Part shown: positions 7,699 to 16,841 of the stretch, one piece after another
Layout: every line of letters starts with the position of its first letter
Numbering within the stretch: position 1 is the first letter of the stretch
From: Helicobacter jaachi
GTDB lineage: Bacteria; Campylobacterota; Campylobacteria; Campylobacterales; Helicobacteraceae
Assembly: GCF_000763135.2 (NCBI RefSeq)
Contig: NZ_JRPR02000004.1
Coordinates: 1 to 64,000 of the forward strand
Length of the DNA: 64,000 bases
Reading direction: 5' to 3'
The notes under the pieces: model-generated
Told to the model about the DNA's origin: nothing
The model's database searches: none
The model's input: the letters and a program-made list of their open reading frames with translations, nothing else
Made by a program: the position numbers and the translations under genes

Positions 7699-9930
7699 TT
7701 AGAATCTAGTTCCCATAGTAAATTCAAAAGTTGAAGTTCTATCATTTGGTTGAGGATTAATCGGGCGTGGAAAGACAAGCACAATGGGTCCCATAGGGCT
7801 TACCCACTCAACTGCAAAGCCCCAAGACGCCCTTACCGTGTCCCTAAGATTATCCACACCAATCATACCATAATCCGTAAAAAGAGCTATACGCATTTGT
7901 GCCTTTTCTAAAATACCATAGCTTAACTCACCAGAATGCGTCATCATATAGTTTCCACCAATGCGGATAGCCCCGCTAGGGTCTCTAGGCGTAAGAGAGC
8001 TTACCTGATACCCCCTCACACTAGAAATACCTCCCATGTAAAATTTCGAGGTAATAGGCACATAGCCATTTTCTATAATCGCTCCAGCCTGCGTCTTGTA
8101 ACGCGCAATTAAATCTATCCCTAGCAATGATTTAAAATGATAATACAACGCCATTTTGCCATAAAATTTTGTATATTGCTCATCGCCGCCAAGTCCAGCA
8201 TACTCCATATACGCAGAAATAATCGCGCCATTTTTGGGGAAATAGTAATCATCTGTGTTGTCAAAGTATAAGCCCGGCGTAATGGCAGATTTGACTGGTC
8301 TATCAATTGTGAGATATTGACGATAAAGCCACTCTGTATCGGCATTGTAAAAATCTAAAACGCGCGTGGTGGAGAGCGTATAGCCAAGTGAAGCGCGCAA
8401 AGTATTTGTAAGCAGTCGCCCAGCTGTGATAGACCCGCCTGTAGTTTGCTCCCTATAATCCCAATTCCAATAAAGTGAGTGAAAAACGCTAAATGATGCG
8501 CTGTATTTAGAATCTAGCACACGCGGATTGCTTAAAGTAACATTTACAAGCTGCCTGCGATAGCTCCAGTCAGCATAAATCTGCCCGCTCTGCCCTGTGC
8601 CAAAGAGATTTCGCTCGCGTATGGAGGCATTTACCATAAGCTTATCATAGCTTCCATATCCAAGCCCAAACATAAGCTCACCCGTGCGTGCCTCCTCGAC
8701 ATTCACAAGCAAGTCCATAGCGCTCTCACTCACACGCCGTTCATCAATTTTGACTTTGCCAAAATATCCTAACCGCTTGAGTGCGTTTTCAGATTCTCTT
8801 AAATCTGAAAGCTTATACATATCGCCCGGTGCTAAAAGCAGCTCACGCCGTATGATTCTATCTGCAGTGCGAGAATTACCAGAAATAAGCACATCATTAA
8901 TTCTTACCTTTTGTCCCACTTGAATGAGATAAAGCACTTTCACTTCGGCTTTTTCTTGGTCTTTGTCTAAATCAGGGCTTACTCTAGCAAACGCATAGCC
9001 CAAATCTGCGATTTTTTGGCGGATACTCTCCACATCAGCGCGCACTTCCTCGATATTAAAATACACGCCCTCTTTAACTTTGAGAATCTTGCGCAGCTCC
9101 TCCTCCTCAATCACAGGCACATGCAGGATAATTTTAATGCCTGAAACCTTATACCGCTCCCCCTCCTTAATCTTATAATACAAATTCGCACTATAATCGC
9201 CAAAATTCGCATCTAAAAAAGCTTGAGAAACGCTCGCATCTAAAAAGCCTTTTCGCATATAGGCATCTTGGATTCTAGCGCCATCATATTCTAAGTCTGC
9301 TAACCTTAGCTTACCATCATTGCGCCCCCACAGCCAGCCCATAAACTGCTTTGCTCTATTAGCACTTAGCTCCTCTAGCTCTTTGACTTTGAGCTTTTCT
9401 CTGCCATCATATTGGGCATTTTTAATGATAATATTTTCACCTTGATTGACATTAAAAGTAATCGCATACGCATCATCGCCCACTTTTGCCATATCAGCCT
9501 CTACTACCGTGCCATAATAGCCTTGATACTCTAGCACCGTGCGTATGACATTTTTGGCGCGATTAAGCTTAGTCTCATCATAGCTATCACCTTTTTTTAT
9601 ACCAATTTGAGAATACAGCGTCTCTTTTTCTTGCTCACTTCCATAGCCTTTGACTTCAACGCTTGCTACTTTAGGCTTTTGCTTCACATAAAAAGTCAAT
9701 ACCCCATCGCTAAAATCTGCATAAATATCCTCAAAATACCCTTGTGAATACAACGCCACAACAGCTTTATCAACCTTTGCTACATCAAGATTATCCCCCA
9801 CCTTAATGCCTATAATCTCATCAGCTAATACATTTGAAATAGAGCTTAACCCCTCATATCTAATCGCGCTAATCTCCTTTGCCCACGCGACACTCCACAG
9901 CAATAGCATAATGCAAAATACTTTTCTCAT
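7699..9930 (-). CDS. bamA: Outer membrane protein assembly factor BamA
   Basis: BamA inserts beta-barrel proteins into the outer membrane. The 743-residue product has a signal peptide (MRKVFCIMLLLWSVAWA), five POTRA domains over roughly residues 20-350, and a C-terminal 16-strand barrel. The barrel contains the SVRGYQ version of the conserved VRGF lid motif and ends in a terminal phenylalanine (FTMGTRF), as expected for an outer-membrane barrel. A TTG codon directly precedes the ATG in frame; the ATG at 9930 is preferred. It heads the run bamA-mqnC-M16 and is essential in known relatives. Confidence 0.95.
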   Translation of the reverse strand: MRKVFCIMLLLWSVAWAKEISAIRYEGLSSISNVLADEIIGIKVGDNLDVAKVDKAVVALYSQGYFEDIYADFSDGVLTFYVKQKPKVASVEVKGYGSEQEKETLYSQIGIKKGDSYDETKLNRAKNVIRTVLEYQGYYGTVVEADMAKVGDDAYAITFNVNQGENIIIKNAQYDGREKLKVKELEELSANRAKQFMGWLWGRNDGKLRLADLEYDGARIQDAYMRKGFLDASVSQAFLDANFGDYSANLYYKIKEGERYKVSGIKIILHVPVIEEEELRKILKVKEGVYFNIEEVRADVESIRQKIADLGYAFARVSPDLDKDQEKAEVKVLYLIQVGQKVRINDVLISGNSRTADRIIRRELLLAPGDMYKLSDLRESENALKRLGYFGKVKIDERRVSESAMDLLVNVEEARTGELMFGLGYGSYDKLMVNASIRERNLFGTGQSGQIYADWSYRRQLVNVTLSNPRVLDSKYSASFSVFHSLYWNWDYREQTTGGSITAGRLLTNTLRASLGYTLSTTRVLDFYNADTEWLYRQYLTIDRPVKSAITPGLYFDNTDDYYFPKNGAIISAYMEYAGLGGDEQYTKFYGKMALYYHFKSLLGIDLIARYKTQAGAIIENGYVPITSKFYMGGISSVRGYQVSSLTPRDPSGAIRIGGNYMMTHSGELSYGILEKAQMRIALFTDYGMIGVDNLRDTVRASWGFAVEWVSPMGPIVLVFPRPINPQPNDRTSTFEFTMGTRF

Positions 9931-10004
9931 CAAATCCCATTTCTTAAAATAAAATCAAGCATTGTAATGAAAAATCCTAACAAAGCCCATAACAAACTAA
10001 GCAA

Positions 10005-10853
10005 TTACAAAAATTTCTGCAATGTATTTGCATGCGCCATAAACGCTTCTAAGCCGTCCCAATCCTCATTTTCAAGTAATTGTCTTGCCTCATCAAATTT
10101 CGCCTGAAAATACGCCATAGCCTCCAGCACATTGTCTTTATTATGCTTAAAAATATCTCTCCACATAAGCGGCGAACTTTTGGAGATTCTGCTCATAGAT
10201 TTAAATCCCCCACCCACAAGGGCTAAAATAGTTTGTGGATTTTCCTGCGCTAAAGTCGCATTAGCCAATGCATAGCTCATAATATGAGGCATATGAGAAA
10301 TAAGGGCTACATGCTTATCATGCTCTTGTGCGGACATTTTTAGAATCTTCATACCAATGCCAATAAATATATCCTTTGCTAGTTCTGCTTGATATTCCCC
10401 ACTTTGCTCTAAATCTGTCAAAATCACAATATTATTTTCATACAAATGTTCAAAAGCTGCCTTAGGACCAAAAAACTCCGTCCCGCACATAGGGTGCGCG
10501 CCTACAAAATACTGCCTAAGCCATACGGGTATAGAATCTAAAATATGCGTCTTTGCCCCACCCACATCAATAAGCGTCATATTTTTGCGCACATCTTGTG
10601 GCGTAATTTGCGCCAAAATATCTATAATCCCATCAACTGGCACGCTTAAAAACACCACATCACATTGCCACATCTCTTTTAGGCTCACACATTCATCAAC
10701 AAGCCCTAGATTTAAAGCCTGCTGCGAATGCAAGGCATTTTTATCATAGCCTAAGATTCTATTAATTTCCTTATTATGAATGCGCCCTATTTTTTTAAGA
10801 GCCAATCCCATAGAGCCGCCCATAAGCCCTAGTCCAATAATGCCTATTTTCAT
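10005..10853 (-). CDS. tyrA: Prephenate dehydrogenase
   Basis: TyrA oxidatively decarboxylates prephenate to 4-hydroxyphenylpyruvate for tyrosine synthesis. The 282-residue protein starts with a Rossmann fold (GIIGLGLMGGSMGLAL) and has the catalytic-region block GAHPMCGTEFFGP near residue 118, including the catalytic histidine. The C-terminal helical dimerisation domain is present (ISHMPHIMSYALA). It lacks a fused chorismate mutase or ACT domain, as is common in this phylum. An AGAGG ribosome site precedes the ATG. It is separated from rsmE by about 40 bases and is probably co-transcribed with it. Confidence 0.93.
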   Translation of the reverse strand: MKIGIIGLGLMGGSMGLALKKIGRIHNKEINRILGYDKNALHSQQALNLGLVDECVSLKEMWQCDVVFLSVPVDGIIDILAQITPQDVRKNMTLIDVGGAKTHILDSIPVWLRQYFVGAHPMCGTEFFGPKAAFEHLYENNIVILTDLEQSGEYQAELAKDIFIGIGMKILKMSAQEHDKHVALISHMPHIMSYALANATLAQENPQTILALVGGGFKSMSRISKSSPLMWRDIFKHNKDNVLEAMAYFQAKFDEARQLLENEDWDGLEAFMAHANTLQKFL

Positions 10854-10892
10854 ATTTGCCTCTCTTGCATGTTTGTTTCTTTTAAGTATAAA

Positions 10893-11582
10893 TTACAGCA
10901 TTTTAGCCATGCTCGCCACAAACGCGCACGCACTCTCACTGCGTAAAATAAGTGTATCATTTAAAGTTATGATTTTTGCAAATCTTGCCCGCTCTTTTGG
11001 GCTAAATCCACCCTCTGTGCCAATCATTACGCGCCATATATTATCCCTTATATCTGCCTTTATAGAATCTAAATCCCTGCAATCCTCCCCACCAAAATCA
11101 AAAGCGTAAAAATCACTAAATGCCTCGCATATACTCTTAAAATCCTTAAACACATCAAGTTCCATAAGGCTACTACGCCCACATTGCTGGCAAGACTGAA
11201 TGAGAATATGCTGCATTCTTTGCATATTTAATGTGAAATGTTGCTGGGAATATTGCGCGTAAAAAAAGCTAATGCGCCACACGCCTAGTTCATTTAGCAA
11301 TGGCAATGCTTTTTCAATCACTTTTGGTTCAATAATTGCCCACAATAAATGCAGGCGTGTAGTTATCACGCTTGGCGCGCTTTTTTTAGAATCTAGGCAC
11401 AAAGTAAGTAAGTTTTTATGCAGATTCTGTATGGAATATGTGTAGAGCATATCATCTTTTAAATTACGCACATTTATAGCTTCCCCTATGCGCATACGGC
11501 GCACTTTAAGCAAATAATGCGTATTTTTAGAATCTAGCTCTATGAGCGCGTCTTTGGCGTTAGGGTGATACAAAAACTGCAT
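10893..11582 (-). CDS. rsmE: 16S rRNA (uracil1498-N3)-methyltransferase RsmE
   Basis: The 229-residue protein has the SPOUT knot signature of RsmE: IGTEGGFSPKE (about residues 178-188) and ILRSESACAFVASM at the C-terminus, which together bind S-adenosylmethionine. The N-terminal PUA-like region (THYLLKVRRMRIGE) fits. It methylates N3 of U1498 in the small ribosomal subunit. Its ATG directly follows the TAA of the upstream membrane-protein gene, so the two are translationally linked. The same adjacency is present, as I recall, in H. pylori (HP0374-HP0375). Confidence 0.92.
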   Translation of the reverse strand: MQFLYHPNAKDALIELDSKNTHYLLKVRRMRIGEAINVRNLKDDMLYTYSIQNLHKNLLTLCLDSKKSAPSVITTRLHLLWAIIEPKVIEKALPLLNELGVWRISFFYAQYSQQHFTLNMQRMQHILIQSCQQCGRSSLMELDVFKDFKSICEAFSDFYAFDFGGEDCRDLDSIKADIRDNIWRVMIGTEGGFSPKERARFAKIITLNDTLILRSESACAFVASMAKML

Positions 11583-12011
11583 TTACACCCACCAAAAAAG
11601 TAAAACAAAAAAGAATAAATCTAAAAAATACAAAATCTTGCAAAATTTAATGTAACTCATCATCGCCTCCATACTCGTTCGGCGCGCTACTTTAAGAATG
11701 CGTATGCGAAATATCTCTCCAATAAGCACAAAGACACAAAAAGTCATCATCGCAATCATACCAAGATTAAGCTCAAGCCGCCCAAATGCCCATAGATTCA
11801 CACCACTTAGCACGCTTACAGAAAGGAGGAAGAAAGTAATGGGTGCGATAAACCAAATTTTTTTATTCATCGCCACCAAATTTTTAGCACCAAAGAATAA
11901 CACTAAGAGATTAAGGATAAATGGCAGTGCAAAAAAGCCAGCAAACACCTTGTGATAAAGCATAAGATTTACAAAAGTATCCTCCAATACGGGAGAGTGA
12001 AATTCCTGCAT
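11583..12011 (-). CDS. Conserved four-helix membrane protein, function unknown
   Basis: This 142-residue protein has four clear hydrophobic segments (about residues 20-40, 48-70, 82-100 and 122-142) and short polar loops, with a conserved-looking HSPVLEDTFVNLMLYHKVFAGFF start. No enzymatic motif is visible. It begins with a good AAGGAG ribosome site and sits between divergently oriented hemH and co-directional rsmE. A homologue in the same position is expected in H. pylori (between rsmE and hemH, from memory). The genomic neighbourhood of heme and cytochrome c maturation genes is suggestive only. Confidence 0.75.
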   Translation of the reverse strand: MQEFHSPVLEDTFVNLMLYHKVFAGFFALPFILNLLVLFFGAKNLVAMNKKIWFIAPITFFLLSVSVLSGVNLWAFGRLELNLGMIAMMTFCVFVLIGEIFRIRILKVARRTSMEAMMSYIKFCKILYFLDLFFFVLLFWWV

Positions 12012-12032
12012 ATTTACTCCTTCTTTAATTTA

Positions 12033-13040
12033 GTGATTTATTATCACTTAAGTTTTTTAACCTCATCTTTAAAAGGATTCCCCATTAAACCACAAGCCGT
12101 TGTTCTGCTGAATATGGGCGCACCAAACAGCCTCTTTGAAGTAGAAATATTCCTTAAAAATATGTTTAATGACCCCTTTATACTTGGGATTAAAAATAAC
12201 TTTTTGCGCAAAATGCTTGCTAGTTTTATCACTAATAGTCGCCTTGAAGAGGCGAAAAAAAATTACGCACAAATCGGTGGCAAATCCCCCCTTATGACAC
12301 ATACAGTTAATCTTGTAAAAAAGCTAAATGCGCTAGATTCTAAGCGGCATTATACTTTTGCTATGCGCTACACACCGCCTTTTGCTTATGATGTGCTAGA
12401 TGAGCTGCAAAAAAATGGCACAGATTCTATCATACTCTTTAGCCTCTATCCGCAATTTTCCTACACGACTATCCATTCTTCAATCCTTGATGCCAAAGAC
12501 GCGCTTCAAAAACTGCAGTTTAATCCCACACTCCAAGAGTTTAGCTCATATCATACGCATACAGATTATATTGAATGCATTGTAAAAAGCATTAAAGAGA
12601 CGCTAGGCACATCAAATGCGAGTGATTTTGTGCTTTTACTCTCAAGCCATAGCCTGCCTCAATCGCGCATAGATGCAGGCGACCCCTATCAAAAACACTG
12701 CAAAGCCACTGCCAAAGCCCTAGAATCTGCGCTTTTAGCACAAAATATATGCTTTAAAGAAATAGCCTTATGTTATCAATCTAAAATCGGGCGTATGAAG
12801 TGGCTTGAGCCTAGCACAGCACAAAGCATTAAAAAATATAAAAATGAAAAAATCATACTCTTTCCGCTCTCTTTTACGCTAGATAATTCGGAGACAGATT
12901 TTGAACTAAGTATTCTATATAAAAATCTTGCCAAACAACTCAATGTCCCTGAATATCGCGTTTGCAAGTGCTTTAATGATAGTGAGCATTTCGCACAAAG
13001 CATTATTAATATCATTCAAGGAGGACAAAGTGAAGGCTAA
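12033..13040 (+). CDS. hemH: Ferrochelatase
   Basis: HemH inserts ferrous iron into protoporphyrin IX (or coproporphyrin) in the last step of heme synthesis. Recognisable blocks are VVLLNMGAPNS at the start, MRYTPPF, the catalytic-histidine region LLSSHSLPQSRIDAGDPY, and LSFTLDNSETDFEL near the C-terminus. The start is uncertain. GTG 12033 is the nearest conventional codon but lacks a ribosome site. An ATT at 12084, six bases after AAAAGGA, would give KPQAVVLLNMGAPN, which matches the usual compact N-terminus. The frame itself opens as far back as 11952, overlapping the divergent gene. The 3' end overlaps the next gene by 11 bases, so hemH heads an operon for cytochrome c maturation. Confidence 0.92.
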   Translation: MIYYHLSFLTSSLKGFPIKPQAVVLLNMGAPNSLFEVEIFLKNMFNDPFILGIKNNFLRKMLASFITNSRLEEAKKNYAQIGGKSPLMTHTVNLVKKLNALDSKRHYTFAMRYTPPFAYDVLDELQKNGTDSIILFSLYPQFSYTTIHSSILDAKDALQKLQFNPTLQEFSSYHTHTDYIECIVKSIKETLGTSNASDFVLLLSSHSLPQSRIDAGDPYQKHCKATAKALESALLAQNICFKEIALCYQSKIGRMKWLEPSTAQSIKKYKNEKIILFPLSFTLDNSETDFELSILYKNLAKQLNVPEYRVCKCFNDSEHFAQSIINIIQGGQSEG

Positions 13041-13644
13041 AGCGGCATTACGCACATTTGGGATATGCGCTGGAATTTGTAGTGGCATTATATTTCTAGG
13101 CTGTAATGATGAGGGCGAGGTGAAAGTCTCTCAAGGCTCAAATACACAAAAATCGCACATAGAGCAAGCTGAAAGCCTAGATAAAGCAAGCTATGCAGGC
13201 TTAGAAGATGTATTTTTAGATACAAAAAATATTTTTGCGGACAAAAATAAAGTAACGCTGCTTGTCTTTGGCAAAAATAATTGCGTATATTGCGATAAAT
13301 TAAAAGATGATATTAAAGATAATGCCACGCTTAAAAATATGCTACAAAGCCAGTTTGTGCCTTATTACATTAATACAAGCTACTCAAAAGTCCATAATCT
13401 CACCTTTGGGGATTCTAAAACTTCGCTAAACACCGCCGCCCTTACAGAATCTTATGTCAAATCCCCTATGCGCCCTACACCTACGCTTGTATTTTTAGAT
13501 TTTCAGGGCAAAAAAATCTATGAGCTTCCCGGCTATATCCCTAGCAGCCAGCTTTTAATCCTACTAGAATATATGCAATCTCACTCATGGGAAAATAAAA
13601 AAGAGGAGCAAATCGCACGCGAAATCAACAACGCCTTCAGTTAG
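13030..13644 (+). CDS. Thioredoxin-fold lipoprotein, cytochrome c maturation reductant
   Basis: The 204-residue protein starts at a GTG inside the hemH 3' end, with GGAGGACAAA just upstream. It carries a lipobox (GIIFLGC, lipidated Cys around residue 20). The thioredoxin fold has a CVYC active site (LVFGKNNCVYCDKL) and the cis-proline segment RPTPTLVFLD. A lipid-anchored periplasmic thioredoxin directly before ccsBA fits a CcmG/ResA-type role: reducing the CXXCH cysteines of apocytochrome c before heme attachment. It occupies the place of HP0377 in H. pylori (from memory). A DsbC-like isomerase role is the alternative. Confidence 0.85.
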   Translation: MKAKAALRTFGICAGICSGIIFLGCNDEGEVKVSQGSNTQKSHIEQAESLDKASYAGLEDVFLDTKNIFADKNKVTLLVFGKNNCVYCDKLKDDIKDNATLKNMLQSQFVPYYINTSYSKVHNLTFGDSKTSLNTAALTESYVKSPMRPTPTLVFLDFQGKKIYELPGYIPSSQLLILLEYMQSHSWENKKEEQIAREINNAFS

Positions 13645-13678
13645 GCTTCACTTCAATAAGGGAAAATAAGGAGAAATA

Positions 13679-16576
13679 ATGCAGATGCTTAAGACACTTT
13701 TTTGCTCCATGAAAATGGTGCTTTTGCTTATGGCAGTGTATGCCATAGCCTGCGGGATAGCCACATTTATAGAAAAATTTCACGGCACTATAGCTGCGCG
13801 GTATTATGTGTATGATGCTTTTTGGTTTGAAGTGCTGCATTTATGGCTAGCTTTGTGCCTTATTGGCTGCTTTATTACCTCTAAAGCATGGCAAAGGAAG
13901 CGATATGCCGCGCTTTTACTACACGCCTCTTTTATTGTGATGATTATTGGCGCGGGGATTACGCGGCATTTTGGGTTTGAAGGCATTATGAGCATAAGAG
14001 AGGGGCAAAGTGTGGATTATATCGCGACTAATACGCATTATATTTTTATTGGAGTGAAAGACCCAAATGGACAGGAGCAATCAGCCCAAATCCCCACATA
14101 TATCGATAATAAAATTAATCGTCCCATAGATTATACTTTTACCTTTTTTGATAAACCGCTAAATATCCGCACTAGCGAGCTAAAAAGCGATGATTTAAGC
14201 GGGCTTTACACGCTCACAAGCGATATTACATTTTTAGGTGAGACTTTTCGCACACAGATTCTAAGAGAGGGTGATAGTTTCCCCACTTTAGAACGCATTA
14301 GCATACTCCAAACACAAGGCTATAAAATATTTCTCGCGTGGGGCGTGGATAAAATCCCACTTGATTTTAGCATTAGGCTTAAAGCATTTGAGCTTGAGCG
14401 CTATCCGGGTTCTAATTCACCCGCTTCTTATGCTTCCGAAGTGGAGGTGCTTGATGGGCAAAATCCTCCGATGCCTTTTAGGATTTTTATGAATAATGTG
14501 CTTGATTATCACGGATATAGATTTTTCCAGTCCTCATATTTCCCCGATGAGCAAGGCACGATTTTATCTGTAAATAAAGACCCCGGCAAGCTCCCCACAT
14601 ACATCGGCTATGCTATGCTCATACTTGGAGCTATATGGCTGCTTTTTGATAAAAATGGGAGATTTATGATGTTAGGCAGATTTTTAAAAACACAAAAATT
14701 TTTATCCCTCCTTGTCGTGCTAGGCTCTATGCTTGCCTACCCACAATTAAGCTATGCGCAGGCTAATAGCGCGCAAAATACACAAGAAATGGCACAATCC
14801 ACGCAAGAAGGCGCGCTAGATTCTATAAATACAGAATCTGCAGGCTCTCCAAATGTATCACCCACTCAAGCAGATTCTATAAATCCGCCTATGCAGGATA
14901 TTCCAGCTATGATAAAGGCTCTGCAAGGCACTACTTTGCTAGCTAAAGACTTTGATAGAATCTTAGTGCAGGATTTTGGAGGGCGCACAAAGCCTATCCA
15001 CACACTCGCAAATGAATATATCCATAAAATCACGCAAAAAAACACATTTCAAGGGCTTAATCCCACGCAAATCCTACTTGGTATGATTTTTTACCCACAA
15101 GAGTGGCAATCTATCCAAATGATAGCGACTAAAAGTCCGCAATTAAGGCAGATTCTAGGCAAAGATGAGGGGCAGAAATATATTGCTTATATTGATGTTT
15201 TCACTAAAGATGGGCAATATATTTTGCAAAATTATGTTGAGTCTGCTAATCTCACAAGTCCCGCTTCTCGCAGCACTTTTGAAAAAGATGTCATTAGCGT
15301 TGATGAGCGCATTAATTACGCATTTTTAATCTACACCGGGCAGGTGCTTAGAATCTTCCCCGATAGCAAAGCGAGCAATAATCAATGGCTCTATCCGCTT
15401 GAAGCCATAAGTAGCGCTGTGGCACAAGCAGATATGCAAAAAGCAAAAAATCTTATGAGTATTTATAAGCAATTTGCAGAGGGTATGCAAAAAGGGCTAG
15501 ATACAAACAATTGGAGCGAGGCGCTGCAGGCTGTGCAAGGCATTGCTAACTTCCAGCAGCAAAATGGCGCAAGCACGCTTATTTCATCAGCTAAGGTAGA
15601 TTCTGAAATATGGCTTAATACATATAATCCTTTCTATCAGCTCACTTATCCGTATTTGCTTATTAGCATTGTGCTTTTTATCATCGTGCTAGGTGGGATT
15701 TTAAGAAATAAGCCCATGAAGGCTTTAACGCATAAAGTATTTTATATACTGCTGCTTGGGCTTTTTATTTTGCACACCTGCGGGCTTGGCATTCGGTGGT
15801 ATGTGAGCGAGCATGCACCTTGGAGCAATGCCTATGAATCTATGCTCTATATTGCATGGGCATCTATTTTATCAGGCGTGATATTTTTTAGACGCTCAAA
15901 TCTCGCGCTATGTGCGGCAAGCTTTCTAGCTGGCATTACGCTATTTGTGGCAAATCTTGGCTTTATGGACCCACAAATTGGCAATCTTGTGCCTGTGCTT
16001 AAATCCTATTGGCTTAATATCCATGTTTCTGTCATCACAGCAAGCTATGGATTTTTGGGACTTTGCTTTATGCTTGGGCTTATTACGCTTTTAATGTTTA
16101 TTTTAAAAGATAAAAAAATCGCACGCATAGAATCTAGCATAAAGCGCATTGATAGCTCTATCCTCTCTCTTAGCGCGCTTAATGAAATGAGTATGATTTT
16201 AGGCTTATTTTTGCTCACTATTGGAAATTTTCTAGGCGGTGTGTGGGCAAATGAGTCTTGGGGGCGATATTGGGGCTGGGATTCTAAAGAAACTTGGGCA
16301 TTAATTAGCATTGGTGTGTATGCTATCGTGCTGCATTTGCGCTTTGTGGTTAAGAGCAATTTGCCTTTCATTTTTGCAAGCGCATCGGTGGTGGCGTTTT
16401 TCTCTATTCTTATGACTTATTTTGGGGTGAATTTCTATCTCACAGGTATGCATAGCTATGCTGCTGGCGAGGCTATGCCCGTGCCATTATGGGTAAAGCT
16501 CATGGTGGGAGGCATTTTTGTGCTTATTATTATGGCTAGCAGAAACAAAACACTCCAAATGCCCCATTTAAAATAG
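13679..16576 (+). CDS. ccsBA: Fused cytochrome c synthetase CcsBA (ResB-ResC)
   Basis: This 965-residue system II cytochrome c synthetase exports heme and joins it to CXXCH motifs in the periplasm. Residues 1 to about 350 form the ResB part: membrane segments near the start, a large periplasmic domain and a following helix. The C-terminal third is the CcsA part with HAPWSNAYESMLYIAW and the tryptophan-rich heme-handling WWD motif WGRYWGWDSKETWAL. Between lies a low-complexity linker (about residues 360-415) rich in Gln, Ser and Pro and containing ALDSINTES and QADSINPP, both encoded by the window's AGATTCTATA word. An AAGGAGA ribosome site precedes the ATG. It follows the thioredoxin lipoprotein in the hemH operon. 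Confidence 0.94.
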   Translation: MQMLKTLFCSMKMVLLLMAVYAIACGIATFIEKFHGTIAARYYVYDAFWFEVLHLWLALCLIGCFITSKAWQRKRYAALLLHASFIVMIIGAGITRHFGFEGIMSIREGQSVDYIATNTHYIFIGVKDPNGQEQSAQIPTYIDNKINRPIDYTFTFFDKPLNIRTSELKSDDLSGLYTLTSDITFLGETFRTQILREGDSFPTLERISILQTQGYKIFLAWGVDKIPLDFSIRLKAFELERYPGSNSPASYASEVEVLDGQNPPMPFRIFMNNVLDYHGYRFFQSSYFPDEQGTILSVNKDPGKLPTYIGYAMLILGAIWLLFDKNGRFMMLGRFLKTQKFLSLLVVLGSMLAYPQLSYAQANSAQNTQEMAQSTQEGALDSINTESAGSPNVSPTQADSINPPMQDIPAMIKALQGTTLLAKDFDRILVQDFGGRTKPIHTLANEYIHKITQKNTFQGLNPTQILLGMIFYPQEWQSIQMIATKSPQLRQILGKDEGQKYIAYIDVFTKDGQYILQNYVESANLTSPASRSTFEKDVISVDERINYAFLIYTGQVLRIFPDSKASNNQWLYPLEAISSAVAQADMQKAKNLMSIYKQFAEGMQKGLDTNNWSEALQAVQGIANFQQQNGASTLISSAKVDSEIWLNTYNPFYQLTYPYLLISIVLFIIVLGGILRNKPMKALTHKVFYILLLGLFILHTCGLGIRWYVSEHAPWSNAYESMLYIAWASILSGVIFFRRSNLALCAASFLAGITLFVANLGFMDPQIGNLVPVLKSYWLNIHVSVITASYGFLGLCFMLGLITLLMFILKDKKIARIESSIKRIDSSILSLSALNEMSMILGLFLLTIGNFLGGVWANESWGRYWGWDSKETWALISIGVYAIVLHLRFVVKSNLPFIFASASVVAFFSILMTYFGVNFYLTGMHSYAAGEAMPVPLWVKLMVGGIFVLIIMASRNKTLQMPHLK

Positions 16577-16595
16577 AATCTAGCCCATAAATACA

Positions 16596-16769
16596 ATGAA
16601 TTGCAAAGCATACAAAACAGGAAACCTAAAGAACTATAAAAGCGTAGATGCAATGATAGAAGCAATAGAAAATGGGGCTTAGATGAACACGAGCTTGCAT
16701 ATTCTAAGAGATTCTCTAAAAACTTACAGAGACTTGCAAGCTAAATTTAAAAAATTAAGCATTAATTGA
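16596..16769 (+). pseudogene. Possible toxin-antitoxin remnant (frameshifted)
   Basis: A short frame (16596-16682) encodes MNCKAYKTGNLKNYKSVDAM followed by IEAIENGA, which resembles the C-terminal end of RelB/DinJ-type antitoxins. It is followed in shifted frames by GLDEHELAYSKRFSKNLQRL, which looks like the start of a RelE/YafQ-type toxin, then stops. No full-length gene is present. It occupies most of the 265-bp gap between ccsBA and the AsmA-like gene. The match rests on residue pattern only, so this is a weak call; it could be noise. Confidence 0.25.
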
Positions 16770-16841
16770 TATTTCAAGTTAGATTTTTATAATGGTTGTC
16801 AAGAATGGCATTATGGCATTTGCATCTAAAGGAGTAAGAAA

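Noticed and set aside
7677-7784. N-terminal extension of mqnC
   Set aside because: It would overlap bamA; the AAAGGAGG site directly before ATG 7676 decides for the shorter form.
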